Assembly: GCA_004335835.1 (NCBI GenBank)
Contig: RWJK01000314.1
Location: 1-29,601 of the forward strand
Source of the DNA: Scenedesmus sp. ARA3
Taxonomy: Eukaryota > Chlorophyta > Chlorophyceae > Sphaeropleales > Scenedesmaceae
Direction: 5' to 3'
DNA: 29,601 nt
Part shown: piece after piece, positions 1-8,416 of the stretch
How the letters are laid out: every line of letters starts with the position of its first letter
Numbering within the stretch: position 1 is the first letter of the stretch
The notes under the pieces: model-generated
The model's input: only the letters and a program-made list of their open reading frames with translations
The model's database searches: none
What the model was told of the DNA's origin: nothing
Position numbers and translations under genes: made by a program

Positions 1-479
1 TGCAGAAAGAGGCAGAACCAGGCTGAGTGTCAAGGCTGGGGCCAAGAGCAACATGCCGGCAGCGTGAGCATGCCAAACACCATGCGCATCACAAAGCCGA
101 CTGCAGTAACAGGCAGGGTTGCAGCAGCAGTAGCAGCAGCAGCAGCCGCGTGCGCATGCCAAACACCATGCACATCACAAAGCCGACTGTGGTGAGCAAT
201 TATGCAGAATGCGGCAGAGAGAGCGCTAGGTGTCAAGGCTGGGGCCAAAAGCAACATGCCGGCAGCGTGAGGATGCCACAATCATGCCCACCACCAAGCT
301 GACTGTGGTGAGCAAGCAAGGTTGCAGCGGCACGCGGGATGTGGGACACCCACCCGGCGATTAGAAACAGTGGTTGGCTGAGAGCTGAGTGAGAGCATGC
401 AAGGCAGGGCCAACTCCAAGGCCAAAAGATTGATGAAGGCAGCGGCCAGCAAGCAACACATGTAACAGGCATTCAACAG

Positions 480-514
<35 letters not shown>

Positions 515-605
515 CCAGCAGCAGCAGCAGCACCACACTCATGCCCAGCTGGAAGATCGCCAGGAACACATGCAACACAGGCAACATGCATTCTGTTCAC
601 ACATT

Positions 606-649
<44 letters not shown>

Positions 650-762
650 CCACTCACTCATGCCCAGCTGGAAGACGGCCAGGAACACATGGCCCACTAT
701 GGTGCCGATGGGCTCGCTGTCTTCGGGGTGCTCCATCTGCACTTGCAGCTGCAGCCGCAGCC

Positions 763-795
<33 letters not shown>

Positions 796-1262
796 CAGCA
801 ACAGACACATGCTGTATGTTGACGGTTTCGCAGAAGCAGCGTGGGGTGAACATCCACAGTAGTTGACCAACCCCTGCTGCTGCTGCCGCTGCTACGGTCA
901 AGCTGACAGGCTGAATGCCCATGCATGTTGTGCACAATACAGCCAGACTGCAGGACAGTCTGGCAGCCGGCATATGCAGTGCAGATGACCAAGACTTGGC
1001 TCATTCTGCTCTGAGCATATCACTTACAGAACATGACACAGATGAAGCACGCAACAGTGTTAGCCCTGTACTGATGGCGCTCCTGATCAGGACCAGGTGC
1101 ATAATCACATAAAAAACCCTCAGATCATGCTGTTGACAGAGCATGCAGTGCAAACAATGTGCCGCGTCCGCTGCTGCTGTTCTTCCTTCCTCACCAGGTG
1201 GAAGAAGACCTCGGTCTTTACACATCACAGATTACCATATCACACAGAGCATGCAACATGAG

Positions 1263-1301
<39 letters not shown>

Positions 1302-1386
1302 ATTTTCCGTTCTTCCTGCCTCACCAGGTGGAAGAAGACTTCAAACAGCTGTCCATCAACATATCACACAGAGCATGCAACATGAG

Positions 1387-1425
<39 letters not shown>

Positions 1426-3430
1426 ATTTTCCGTTCTTCCTGCCTCACCAGGTGGAAGAAGACTTCAAACAGCTGTCCATCAACATATCACACAGAGCAT
1501 GCAACATGAGCCTTGTTGCTGCTGCTGCTGCTGCTGCTGCATTTTCTGTCCTGCCTGTCTCACCAGGTGGAAGAAGACCTCGAACAGCGTCAGCCCGCTT
1601 GCGTCGTTCAGCAGCGACTCGCCCTCCAGCATCACACGCATGCGCTTGGGGCCGCCGCCTGCAGAAAGACAGCCAACGACAACAGCCAAAGAAACAGTCA
1701 GCAAGGCGGTCAGATGGTGCTTGATGCATGCCTATGCACCCTCCAGCATCACGCGCATGCGCTTGGGGTCGCCGCCTGCGGAGACAGCCCACAATACCAG
1801 GCAAAGAAACAGTCAGCAAGGCAGGCGGCTGATGCTTGATGCATGCGCATGCACCCTCCAGCATCACACGCATGCGCTTGGGGCCGCAGCCTGCAGCGAT
1901 CAAAACAACGACAGCAGACATGTGAAGCAGGCAGATGAAGCGTGATGCATGCGCAGGTGCCCTGCAGCTGCTTAGGGCCGCCGCCTGCAGAGAGACAGCC
2001 CACAATACCAGCCAAAGGCACAGTCAGTAAGGCAGGTGATGACTGATGCATGCCCATGCACCCTCCAGCATCACACGCAGCCGCTTGGGGCCGCCGCCTG
2101 CTGTTGGCTGCATGCGTTGACTCCTTACAACTATGGTCCACGGCGCACGACAGCCTGCCACAAACTTGAAGAAGGTGGACGGCCCACACGCTGCTCTGGG
2201 CATACTATACTAAGAGTCTAAATCAAACAGAAGCAGTGGCACTCACTGGTCTTCATGATTGACACGATGGCCACTGCATCTGTTGACGCGATCATGGCGC
2301 CAAACATGCACGCGTGGATCCAGTTCCAGCCAAACTGCTGCAGCTGCAGCATATGCAGCATGATGGGGATCATCAGCGCACACGTGGCGCCCACCACCAC
2401 AAACGCCAGCGTGAACACCTGGATGAAGCTCTGCGGGTGTGAAGTTCACGGCGGGAAGTTCGCGGCAGGCAGGTCGAGCAGGTGTGAAGTTGGTCAGCGC
2501 AAACTGCACGGAAGGTGCACAGCGGAAGCGTCAAGCATTGTTTGCGCAGGGTGTGTCACAGAACACACAACATACCACACACACGCTGCTGCTGCGGCTG
2601 CTGCTGCTGCTGTTGCTGCAGGGACTCGTCGTGCTGCTCTCCTACCTGACCCAACAATGGCACCTGTCTACCACAGTCAACACTCCTGCTACCCCATCCA
2701 CCTACCTTCCTGAACATGAACCAACAGCTACCTGTCACCCACGACTTCCGATAGTTCACTGCAAACAGCCATCACTTCCCGCGCGCGCACCTTCCTGAAC
2801 ATGAACCAGTCGATGCGCACCGCCGCGTCCAGCAGCAGCGGCGGCAGGAACACAAAGAAGAACAGCTGCCAGGGAGAGATGCCCAGCCAGATGGCCAGGC
2901 TGTTGCCAAGCGCACCCAGGTTCACAGGAAAAGCCACGGCCATCAGCACAGCACCTGGCAGCAGCAGCAGCACAGCGTGCAGACAGATTCAGTGCAAGCG
3001 AGATGCCCAGCCAGATGGCCAAGCTGTTGCCCAGCGCCCCAAGGTTCACGGGAAAAGCCACGGCCATCAGCACAGCACCTGGCAGCAGCAGCAGCAGCAG
3101 CAGGTGCTGAAGGTTTGTTGACACGCTTTCAGTGCCAGTTGCTGCCACAGCTGCACCAGCCCTAGCGTGGCATGCTGCCAGCAGCTGCCCCACCACTACC
3201 CAAAGCAACTGGTGCCGACGCTGCCGCCAGCAACATGGTTTTGCCAGCTGTGTCCCACCTCCACTGCTTGTTATGTCGATGTTGCTGCTGCTGCTGCCTG
3301 GCTGCCTACACCTCAGTCAAAGCTACCCCAAGCTACCGCAAACTGCTGGTGCTGCCCCCGCACCTGCCACCAGAACCATGAGCATGTTGAGCTTGCCCTG
3401 CAGCACGCCACAACTACAGTGCATGGCACA

Positions 3431-3505
<75 letters not shown>

Positions 3506-3790
3506 CCCGCACCTGCCACCAGCACCATGAGTGTGTTGAGCTTGCCCTGCAGCAGGCAGGCCAGCACCACCGCCAGCCCACCAAACAGCACCACGTCGTA
3601 CGAGGAGTTGGGCACGATGCAGAAGTTGTACGAGTCTGCAGCAGCAGCAGCAGCAGCGGCAGCAGCAGCAGGGTTGTAAGAGCACAGGGCAGTGCTGCTG
3701 TGTGATTGGCTTTGGAGGGTCTGTGGTGCGACAGCACCCCTTCGGCCCCTCCTATGCCTATCTTCTGCTGCGTTCGTTAACTTGTAGCCA

Positions 3791-3822
<32 letters not shown>

Positions 3823-4232
3823 GTGGTGGTGGGTTTTGCTATGACTGCCTGATGCAGCCTCCTGTATAACTGCTTTGTGCGAGCCAGGCGATAGCGGCGG
3901 CCCCTCTTTGGCACACAACCATAGAGAGAAATAGAGCATACGCATGCAGGCTGTTGCTGCGGAAGCCGTCATGCCTTGCATATGCTACGGTGGGCTCCAG
4001 CGGCATGCATGTGTACTGCATGTTGCTGCCAGCAGTGCTGCGTGTCAACAGTTGTGTTGCTGCTGCTCCTGCTGCTGGCAACTGCCACAGCAGCAGTAGC
4101 AGGTTGCTCACAAGGGTTGTCCACGCGGTGTTCGTTGGTAACCTCATGGGTGTGGCAGAACAGAGCCGTTTTGAGGCTCTCGGGAATCAATTCATAAGGT
4201 AGCACGTCACCCCCACCGCCTCCTGCCCCCAT
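1..4232 (-). CDS. CPA1-family Na+/H+ exchanger (NHX/SOS1-like), 3' end off the window
   Basis: Membrane antiporter expected to exchange Na+ or K+ for H+. Exons in sense order: 4232-4112, 3635-3513, 2954-2791, 2430-2247, 1658-1564, 748-658; the rest lies left of base 1. All joins are GT-AG and the phases fit (1,1,0,1,0,1), giving about 259 residues. ATG at 4232; the first exon has LPYELIPES, as expected of an NHX N-terminus, and its donor GTGAGC gives the right phase. Residues 112-126 read LFFFVFLPPLLLDAA, the conserved third-helix (amiloride-region) motif of the family. STDAVA (185-190) is the TD(P)VAV motif with Ala in place of Pro. GESLLNDAS (210-218) carries the Asn-Asp pair typical of eukaryotic electroneutral exchangers. 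Exon 6 contains DSEPIGTIVGHVF, a later helix. Family call is secure; plasma-membrane versus vacuolar type is not decided because the C-terminus is missing. Introns are full of partial exon copies and triplet arrays, listed separately. Intron 1 (3636-4111) holds only a CTG array at 3792-3820. Confidence 0.88.
62..302 (-). repeat. Three diverged copies of an exchanger exon 5' end with acceptor
   Basis: Read on the minus strand, three copies of an acceptor plus about 40-50 nt of exon-like sequence begin at 302, 186 and 100 (preceded by CACCACAG, CACCACAG and CTGCAG). Copies at 186 and 100 can encode GFVM.MVFGM, resembling the exchanger helix that follows GHVFLAVFQLGM; the copy at 302 is more diverged (SLVVGMIV). 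Sequence after the copies at 302 and 100 is also shared for about 50 nt (CAACATGCC and GTCAAGGCTGGGGCCAA on the plus strand), so the unit is roughly 200 bp. Frames run into stops, so these are probably decoys and the full exon lies beyond base 1. Confidence 0.6.
483..648 (-). repeat. CAG/CTG arrays and a decoy donor copy of exchanger exon 6
   Basis: Plus-strand CAG arrays at 483-533 (interrupted by CGC) and 609-648 (about 13 units) read CTG in the sense of the exchanger gene. Between them, 539-573 is a near copy of the 3' end of exon 6 (658-692), including the LAVFQLGM coding sequence and a donor (GTGTGG here, GTGAGT at the true exon). It lies downstream of the true exon in the direction of transcription. 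Confidence 0.75.
764..795 (-). repeat. Sense-strand CTG array before the exon 6 acceptor
   Basis: About 10 CAG units on the plus strand, hence CTG on the coding strand, ending 15-20 nt before the CTGCAG acceptor of exchanger exon 6 (748). It occupies the polypyrimidine-tract position. Confidence 0.8.
1191..1550 (-). repeat. Minisatellite of decoy donor ends of exchanger exon 5
   Basis: Three tandem units start at about 1191, 1321 and 1445, followed by the true donor at 1560-1563 (spacings 130, 124 and 115 bp). Each unit holds a copy of the last ~20 nt of exon 5 (FFHL coding) with a GTGAGG donor, a shared intron block (including ATCACACAGAGCATGCAACA) and a CTG array (1265-1301, 1389-1425, 1514-1540 on the plus strand). 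The units at 1321 and 1445 are almost identical; the outermost unit is the most diverged. Confidence 0.85.
1622..2103 (-). repeat. Minisatellite of decoy acceptor ends of exchanger exon 5
   Basis: The true exon 5 5' end and acceptor (1622-1664) are followed, upstream in transcription, by copies at 1739-1779, 1854-1896, 1960-1990 (shortened) and 2061-2103. Each keeps about 35 nt of exon start coding for GGPKRMRVMLEG. Spacing is 117, 115, about 106 and about 101 bp. Shared intron sequence includes GGCTGATGCTTGATGCATGC-like blocks. The acceptor CAG is kept in the first three extra copies and lost in the outermost one, where CTGCAG has become CTGCTG. Confidence 0.85.
2706..2723 (-). repeat. Decoy donor end of exchanger exon 3
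   Basis: Eighteen bases identical to the last 18 nt of exon 3 (2791-2808), coding for WFMFRK, followed by a different donor (GTAGGTGG instead of GTGCGC). It lies about 85 bp downstream of the true donor in the sense direction. Confidence 0.75.
2955..3103 (-). repeat. Decoy acceptor end of exchanger exon 3 with CTG arrays
   Basis: 2999-3078 copies the first 80 nt of exon 3 (2875-2954) with few changes, period 124 bp, and is preceded by the same CTGCCAG acceptor. CAG arrays on the plus strand (2959-2972 and 3081-3103) read CTG in sense and sit right before each acceptor. After GLGIS-type coding the copy diverges into intron, so it lacks a donor in the right place. Confidence 0.85.
3364..3503 (-). 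repeat. Decoy donor end of exchanger exon 2 plus long CTG array
   Basis: 3364-3405 repeats the final ~42 nt of exon 2 (3513-3555), coding LLQGKLN.LMVLVAG, with the same GTGCGGGGGCAG donor. Between copy and true exon is a plus-strand CTG array (3432-3503, about 23 units with two interruptions). Confidence 0.8.
3637..3820 (-). repeat. Triplet arrays around the exchanger exon 2 acceptor
   Basis: CAG array at 3637-3671 on the plus strand (sense CTG) ends directly in the CTGCAG acceptor of exon 2. A second array, CTG on the plus strand, lies at 3792-3820 in intron 1. Confidence 0.8.
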
Positions 4233-4791
4233 TTTGGTGTGATTTAGCTTCCTTGCTGAGGTGTACCGGGGTTGGGTTTGCTGCTGCTGTCCTGTGTTGC
4301 AGTCTGCAACTGGCGTGGCCCACAAACACAGCAAGGATGTTTGTGCTTCACGGTCCCTTTAAAAAGCGTAAGATCACACATGCGGCCCCCATGGCTTGAA
4401 CACCGAGGTATGCGAGCTGAGGTGACACATACTGCGGATTGTCTATCAACAGACCTATGCAGCACCCTTTCTCTGTCAAAGCTGACGCGTTGTGATTGCT
4501 AAGGTGCTTTCCAGCGGCGGCAATACTGACGAGGGTTTGGTACTGGTGTGCAGGGTTTCTCGCTCCTCTTTGTATCGAGTCAAACACGCTCCTGGGCTGA
4601 AGAAGAAACCTTTGATGCGTTTGATTTAGTTTAAAGCCGACCATCGAGGCAACCGGCCACAAACGATGTTGTTAATGTTCGCAACACTGTTTGAACAGCA
4701 ACAGCTTGCTGCAGGACGTTGGGTACGAAGCACGGTACATGGCATGTGCTGGCTAGCTGCATTTTGGCATTTTCCGTGTCAGTATTGAAGT
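4233..4791. promoter_or_regulatory. Divergent intergenic promoter region
   Basis: 559 bp between the exchanger start codon (minus, 4232) and the Gln-rich gene start codon (plus, 4792). No convincing ORF, no triplet arrays and no obvious TATA box. Both 5' UTRs and both promoters must lie here if the start codons are right. Confidence 0.55.
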
Positions 4792-6369
4792 ATGCTCAAG
4801 CACCAGCAACAGTGCAAGAGACAGCAGGAGGATGTGTACAGCCTGTTGGTGCAGGTGGAGAAGCTGCAGGTTGCCCTGCGACACGTAACTGCTGAAAGGT
4901 AAGTTCAAGGAGACAACTGCACATGCAGCTACCCTGTGGATCTGCCTCACTAGGCAGACGATACTGACACCAGCTGTTCGTGATGTCGCCTGCCAGGGAT
5001 GCACTAGCTGCTCAGCTGCTGGACAGCAGAGAAACACAGCAGGAGTGCCTGCAGGCGCTGCTGGACGGAAGGGAGCAGCTGCTGCACTTCCAGGTGAAAC
5101 ACCTATCATGCATTTAGATACCTCAAACAGAATCCTGCAAGCATGGCTTGTGTTGCACATGTCTCGCAGCAGTCCATGGTGCTGGCACCAAATGCCGACG
5201 CATCTGAACTGCAAATGACTGGTCAGCAACTGCATACTGTGGCAGTCAGCCAGGAGGCAATCAAACATGCATCACATGCATTTCTGAATGCAATTTCAAT
5301 CCTAGCATGGTGAAGACCACTGACAGCTGGCCTGCACATGTTCCCCTTGTTTGTTGCGCATCTGCAGACTGATTTGCTACTTGTGCGGGACAACAATGAA
5401 CAGCTGCTGCACGACAACAAGCGGTGAGCATGAAAGCAAGGCAGTCAAGAACAATGGCAGTGTATCACCATGCAAGTGACTGCAGCAGGCTAGCAGCATT
5501 GTAGTGCCGCTGGCTGCCGACAGTTGACATGCTCGGGTCCATGCTGCTGCTGGTCTGTGTTTCTGCCTTCTGGTCATGCGTCAATTGCTCTGCTGCAGGC
5601 TGCAGGAACATGTGAAGCAGCTGCAGCAGCAGCTGGAGCAGTCAGAGAGTGCACAACGGCAGCTGGAGCAGCAGCAGCTGCAGTGGTCCCGGCAAGGTGC
5701 AGCACTTGGCTTATTGCCTGCTGGCCTGCAGCTGCTGGCGCCTTCCCTGCTTGACTCTAGCAGCGTTAGTGATGCAGATGGCAGCAGTAGCAGGGCAGAC
5801 ACGCCCAGTACCAATGCCAGCTGGGAGCCAGCGATTACACAACAGCAAGACCAACAACACAAGCCCCTGTTATTGCGCAAGCTGCAGCAGCAGCTGCAGG
5901 AGCTGCACCTGCAGCAGCAGCAGCTACCTCTCAGTGGCCCGGGGCATGCAGTGCAAGACAAGCAGCCACTAGCACAGCAGCCTCCCGCACTGCCCTCGCA
6001 ACAGCAGCAGCCAGCACATGCAACAGCAGGTAGCCCTGAAATAACGGCTGGTACGCAGCAATGCAACCTGCAGGCGCCAACAGCAGCAGCAGCAGGAGCT
6101 GGCATGAGCATGCAACTCGCTGCATCTTCTGCGGACACTCAGCAAGCTGCATCAACAGCAGCAGCAGCAGCAGCAGCAGCAGTAACTCCGTCTCCTGGTG
6201 GAGGTGTGGTGTGCCTGACACAGCAAGACTTGGACTACATCTTGCTTGAGGTGCAGCAGCTGCAGCAGCGCCTGGCGGCTGTGGCTGCCGCCAGCCTGGG
6301 TTCAATGCCACAGCAGCAGCAGCAGCAGCATGCGCCCACAACTGGCATGCAACACTGGCAAGGTCCACC

Positions 6370-6402
<33 letters not shown>

Positions 6403-7615
6403 CGCGCCCACAACTGGCATGCAACACTGGCAAGGTCCACCGCAGCAGCAGCAGCAGCAGCAGCATGCACCCACCACTGGCATGCAACACTGGCAAGGCC
6501 CAGCGCAGCAGCAGCAGCAGCAGCAGCAACACCAGCAGCAGCACAATTATTTGCATGCAGCGGAGCAGCCGAGTCTCTGCAGCAGCTCACCATGCAGTGT
6601 ACAGGCGGCAGACCTCAGGCACGGACATACTCAGCAGCAGCAGCAGCACTATCCGCTGCAGCCGCCTCCTGAGGCTGCAGAAGATGCAGAAGATGCAGCA
6701 CACGTGACAGTTGCCTGCACGGCTCGCGGTGGTGCATTGCAGCGTAATGTGATGTCAGGGAGCAGCCAGCCGGCAGGTGGCACTATTGAAGGAGCTGCGC
6801 AGCCCCTGGAGCAGCGCCAAGTGCGGCGGCAGCAGCAGCAGCATGCATGGCAGCAGCAGCTGGGTGGTGTGCAAGTCGAGCAGTCGACTTCAAGCAGCCG
6901 GCCTCCTTGGAACTACCAGCGGCAGCAGCAGATACAGCAGCAGCAGCAGCAAATGCAGCTGCAGCAGCGTGTGCCACCGCAGCAGCAGGTGCACCAGCAG
7001 CGCCACTCTGCTGTAAGGCTGAGAGGGCAGCAGGTACAGCAGCAGCAGCAGCAGCAACATGCGTTGGCGTCAGCGCTGCCAGTAGGTGACTATCACAGCA
7101 GGGCAGCAGCAGCACCAGCACCAGCAGCAGCAGCAGAGCCTGCTGCCACTGCAGCAGCTGCCCCAGCAGGAGGTGCCAGCTGGAGCAGCAATGCTGCAAC
7201 TGCCTGTTCCAGCAGTGCTGAATTACCCGCATCCATACCAGCGGCACCCAGCTGGAAGAACGGTGCAGCTGTTGGTACTGCTGCTGCTGCTGCTGCTGCC
7301 GAGGCAGCACATAGCAGTGCTGCCGGGTCTGCTCCTTGCGCAGCATTGCTTCAGCAGCAAGGCAGCAGCAGGCACCTGGCATCACCACAAGCAGCAGGAG
7401 CAGCAGCAGCGCAGGCTGGAGTGGCAATGGCATCTCAGGCCGCTGCAGTCAGCTTCAGTGGCAGCTGGGTTCCTGGCAGCAGCAGCAGCAGCATGTTGCA
7501 TGGCAGAGGCCACAGCGCTGGCAGCAGTCGCGACTGCCTGGCAAGAGATGTGCGGTACATGCAGCCTGTTAGAGTGCGTGGCCCAAGGCTGGTTCACACG
7601 CATGTAGGCCTTTAG
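4792..7615 (+). CDS. Gln-rich coiled-coil protein of unknown function
   Basis: Not recognised as a known family. Exons 4792-4898, 4997-5093, 5368-5423 and 5599-7615 join in frame (phases 2, 0, 2) to about 758 residues. An optional exon 5170-5244 (75 nt, weak GTCAGC donor) would add 25 residues in frame. ATG at 4792 has an in-frame TGA at 4786-4788 just upstream. The N-terminal ~120 residues are heptad-like and charged (QEDVYSLLVQVEKLQVALRH; VKQLQQQLEQSESAQRQLEQ), predicted coiled coil. The large last exon is low complexity: Gln runs, Ala runs, a three-fold repeat (see 6310-6530) and a short leucine-rich patch DLDYILLEVQQLQQRL near the middle. No signal peptide or TM. Could be a scaffold, transcription co-factor or RNA-granule type protein; that is inference from composition only. 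Confidence 0.7.
6310..6530 (+). repeat. In-frame triple repeat, HAPTTGMQHWQGPP between poly-Gln runs
   Basis: Three copies start at about 6330, 6401 and 6464. Each codes for HAPTTGMQHWQGPP (last copy ends GPA), separated by Gln runs of 6 to 11 residues. The non-repeat part is nearly identical at DNA level while the CAG runs differ in length, so this is a recent tandem expansion inside an exon. Confidence 0.9.
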
Positions 7616-7678
7616 CGCCTGACTGACCAGATCTGCAGCTTGCACGGCCATTTTGGTAGAATTTTGCTGATCATCAGT

Positions 7679-7707
7679 GCTGCATGGTGTTGGTTACACC
7701 ATGCAGC
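7679..7707. other. Perfect 12-bp inverted repeat (hairpin)
   Basis: GCTGCATGGTGT and its exact complement ACACCATGCAGC are separated by a 5-nt loop TGGTT, 64 bp after the stop of the Gln-rich gene. It may be a 3' UTR hairpin. The remainder of 7616-7753 shows nothing else. Confidence 0.7.
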
Positions 7708-7753
7708 GTGCAAGTGACGGGCGCGTCACCCCTGACCTGAACTTTTGAAGAGC

Positions 7754-7978
7754 ATGGCATCCTGCCTGTGTGCTGTCAGGCTTGTGCTACTCGCACCGTT
7801 ATGCGGTGTTGTGCTTTGTTCCGTGGCTGTTGCAGGTCGCCCGCAGCACTTGAGCTTGCATCCTGAGCTCAACTTGATGGTCAGGGAATGTGCAACTGTA
7901 ACCAAGGTATCGGTGACACCCAGCGGAGACGCTCTGTACGAGTCCAAAGTAGTGTTGCCTAAACATAAGAACGTTTGA
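7754..7978 (+). CDS. Possible small secreted protein, 74 aa (doubtful)
   Basis: ATG at 7754 opens a 74-residue frame with a basic then hydrophobic N-terminus (VRLVLLAPLCGVVLCSVAVA) like a signal peptide, followed by about 45 polar residues. No homology recognised and no internal intron. Against it: a TGTAA poly(A)-like signal at 7897-7901 suggests this may be 3' UTR of the preceding gene, and composition matches intergenic DNA. 7979-8416 shows no gene; the promoter of the next gene should be there. Confidence 0.25.
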   Translation: MASCLCAVRLVLLAPLCGVVLCSVAVAGRPQHLSLHPELNLMVRECATVTKVSVTPSGDALYESKVVLPKHKNV

Positions 7979-8416
7979 CGCAAAATACAGCGCACTCGGC
8001 CGCTGGACCAAAGCGTGGTGGCATGTGGGTAGCCACTGCATGGTAGCTACCCCATAGGGCACCGAAACCATCAAACACCTTGAGGCACCTGCCGCAAGCT
8101 GACAATTGACTGATGCGTACACTTACGTGATGAGTAAATCGACCCGCTCGTGTAGTACCGTGCAGATCTGTAGAATATGTGAACTGGCTCGTACGACACG
8201 GCACAGCAGCTACGCTGGTGCCTCTTCTGCTACTTCAAGTCCGTGAATATTGATCATAGAACGCGTCTCGTCCGAAAAGCACCGGCAGTTGCTGGCAGCA
8301 CCGTTGCACGAGCAGTGCTACAGGACAGGCACACAGGCTACTGGGTGAAAAACCCGCTTGGAATGCATAGCTGTACCACCTTTCCTTTGAACGTACAAGT
8401 ACAGCCCTAGCTACAC

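Noticed and set aside
1265..1945. 226-codon plus-strand ORF starting in poly-Leu
   Set aside because: It is a product of the CTG/minisatellite array on the strand opposite to the exchanger; frame continuity comes from units without stops, not from coding selection.
3313..3981. 222-codon minus ORF rich in Gln and Ala
   Set aside because: Contains the real exchanger exon 2, but the rest is triplet array in intron; splice sites and phase support only 3513-3635.
7086..7607. 173-codon ORF in another frame of the Gln-rich exon
   Set aside because: CAG repeats read as Gln, Ala or Ser in all frames; the chosen frame is fixed by in-phase joins to upstream coiled-coil exons.
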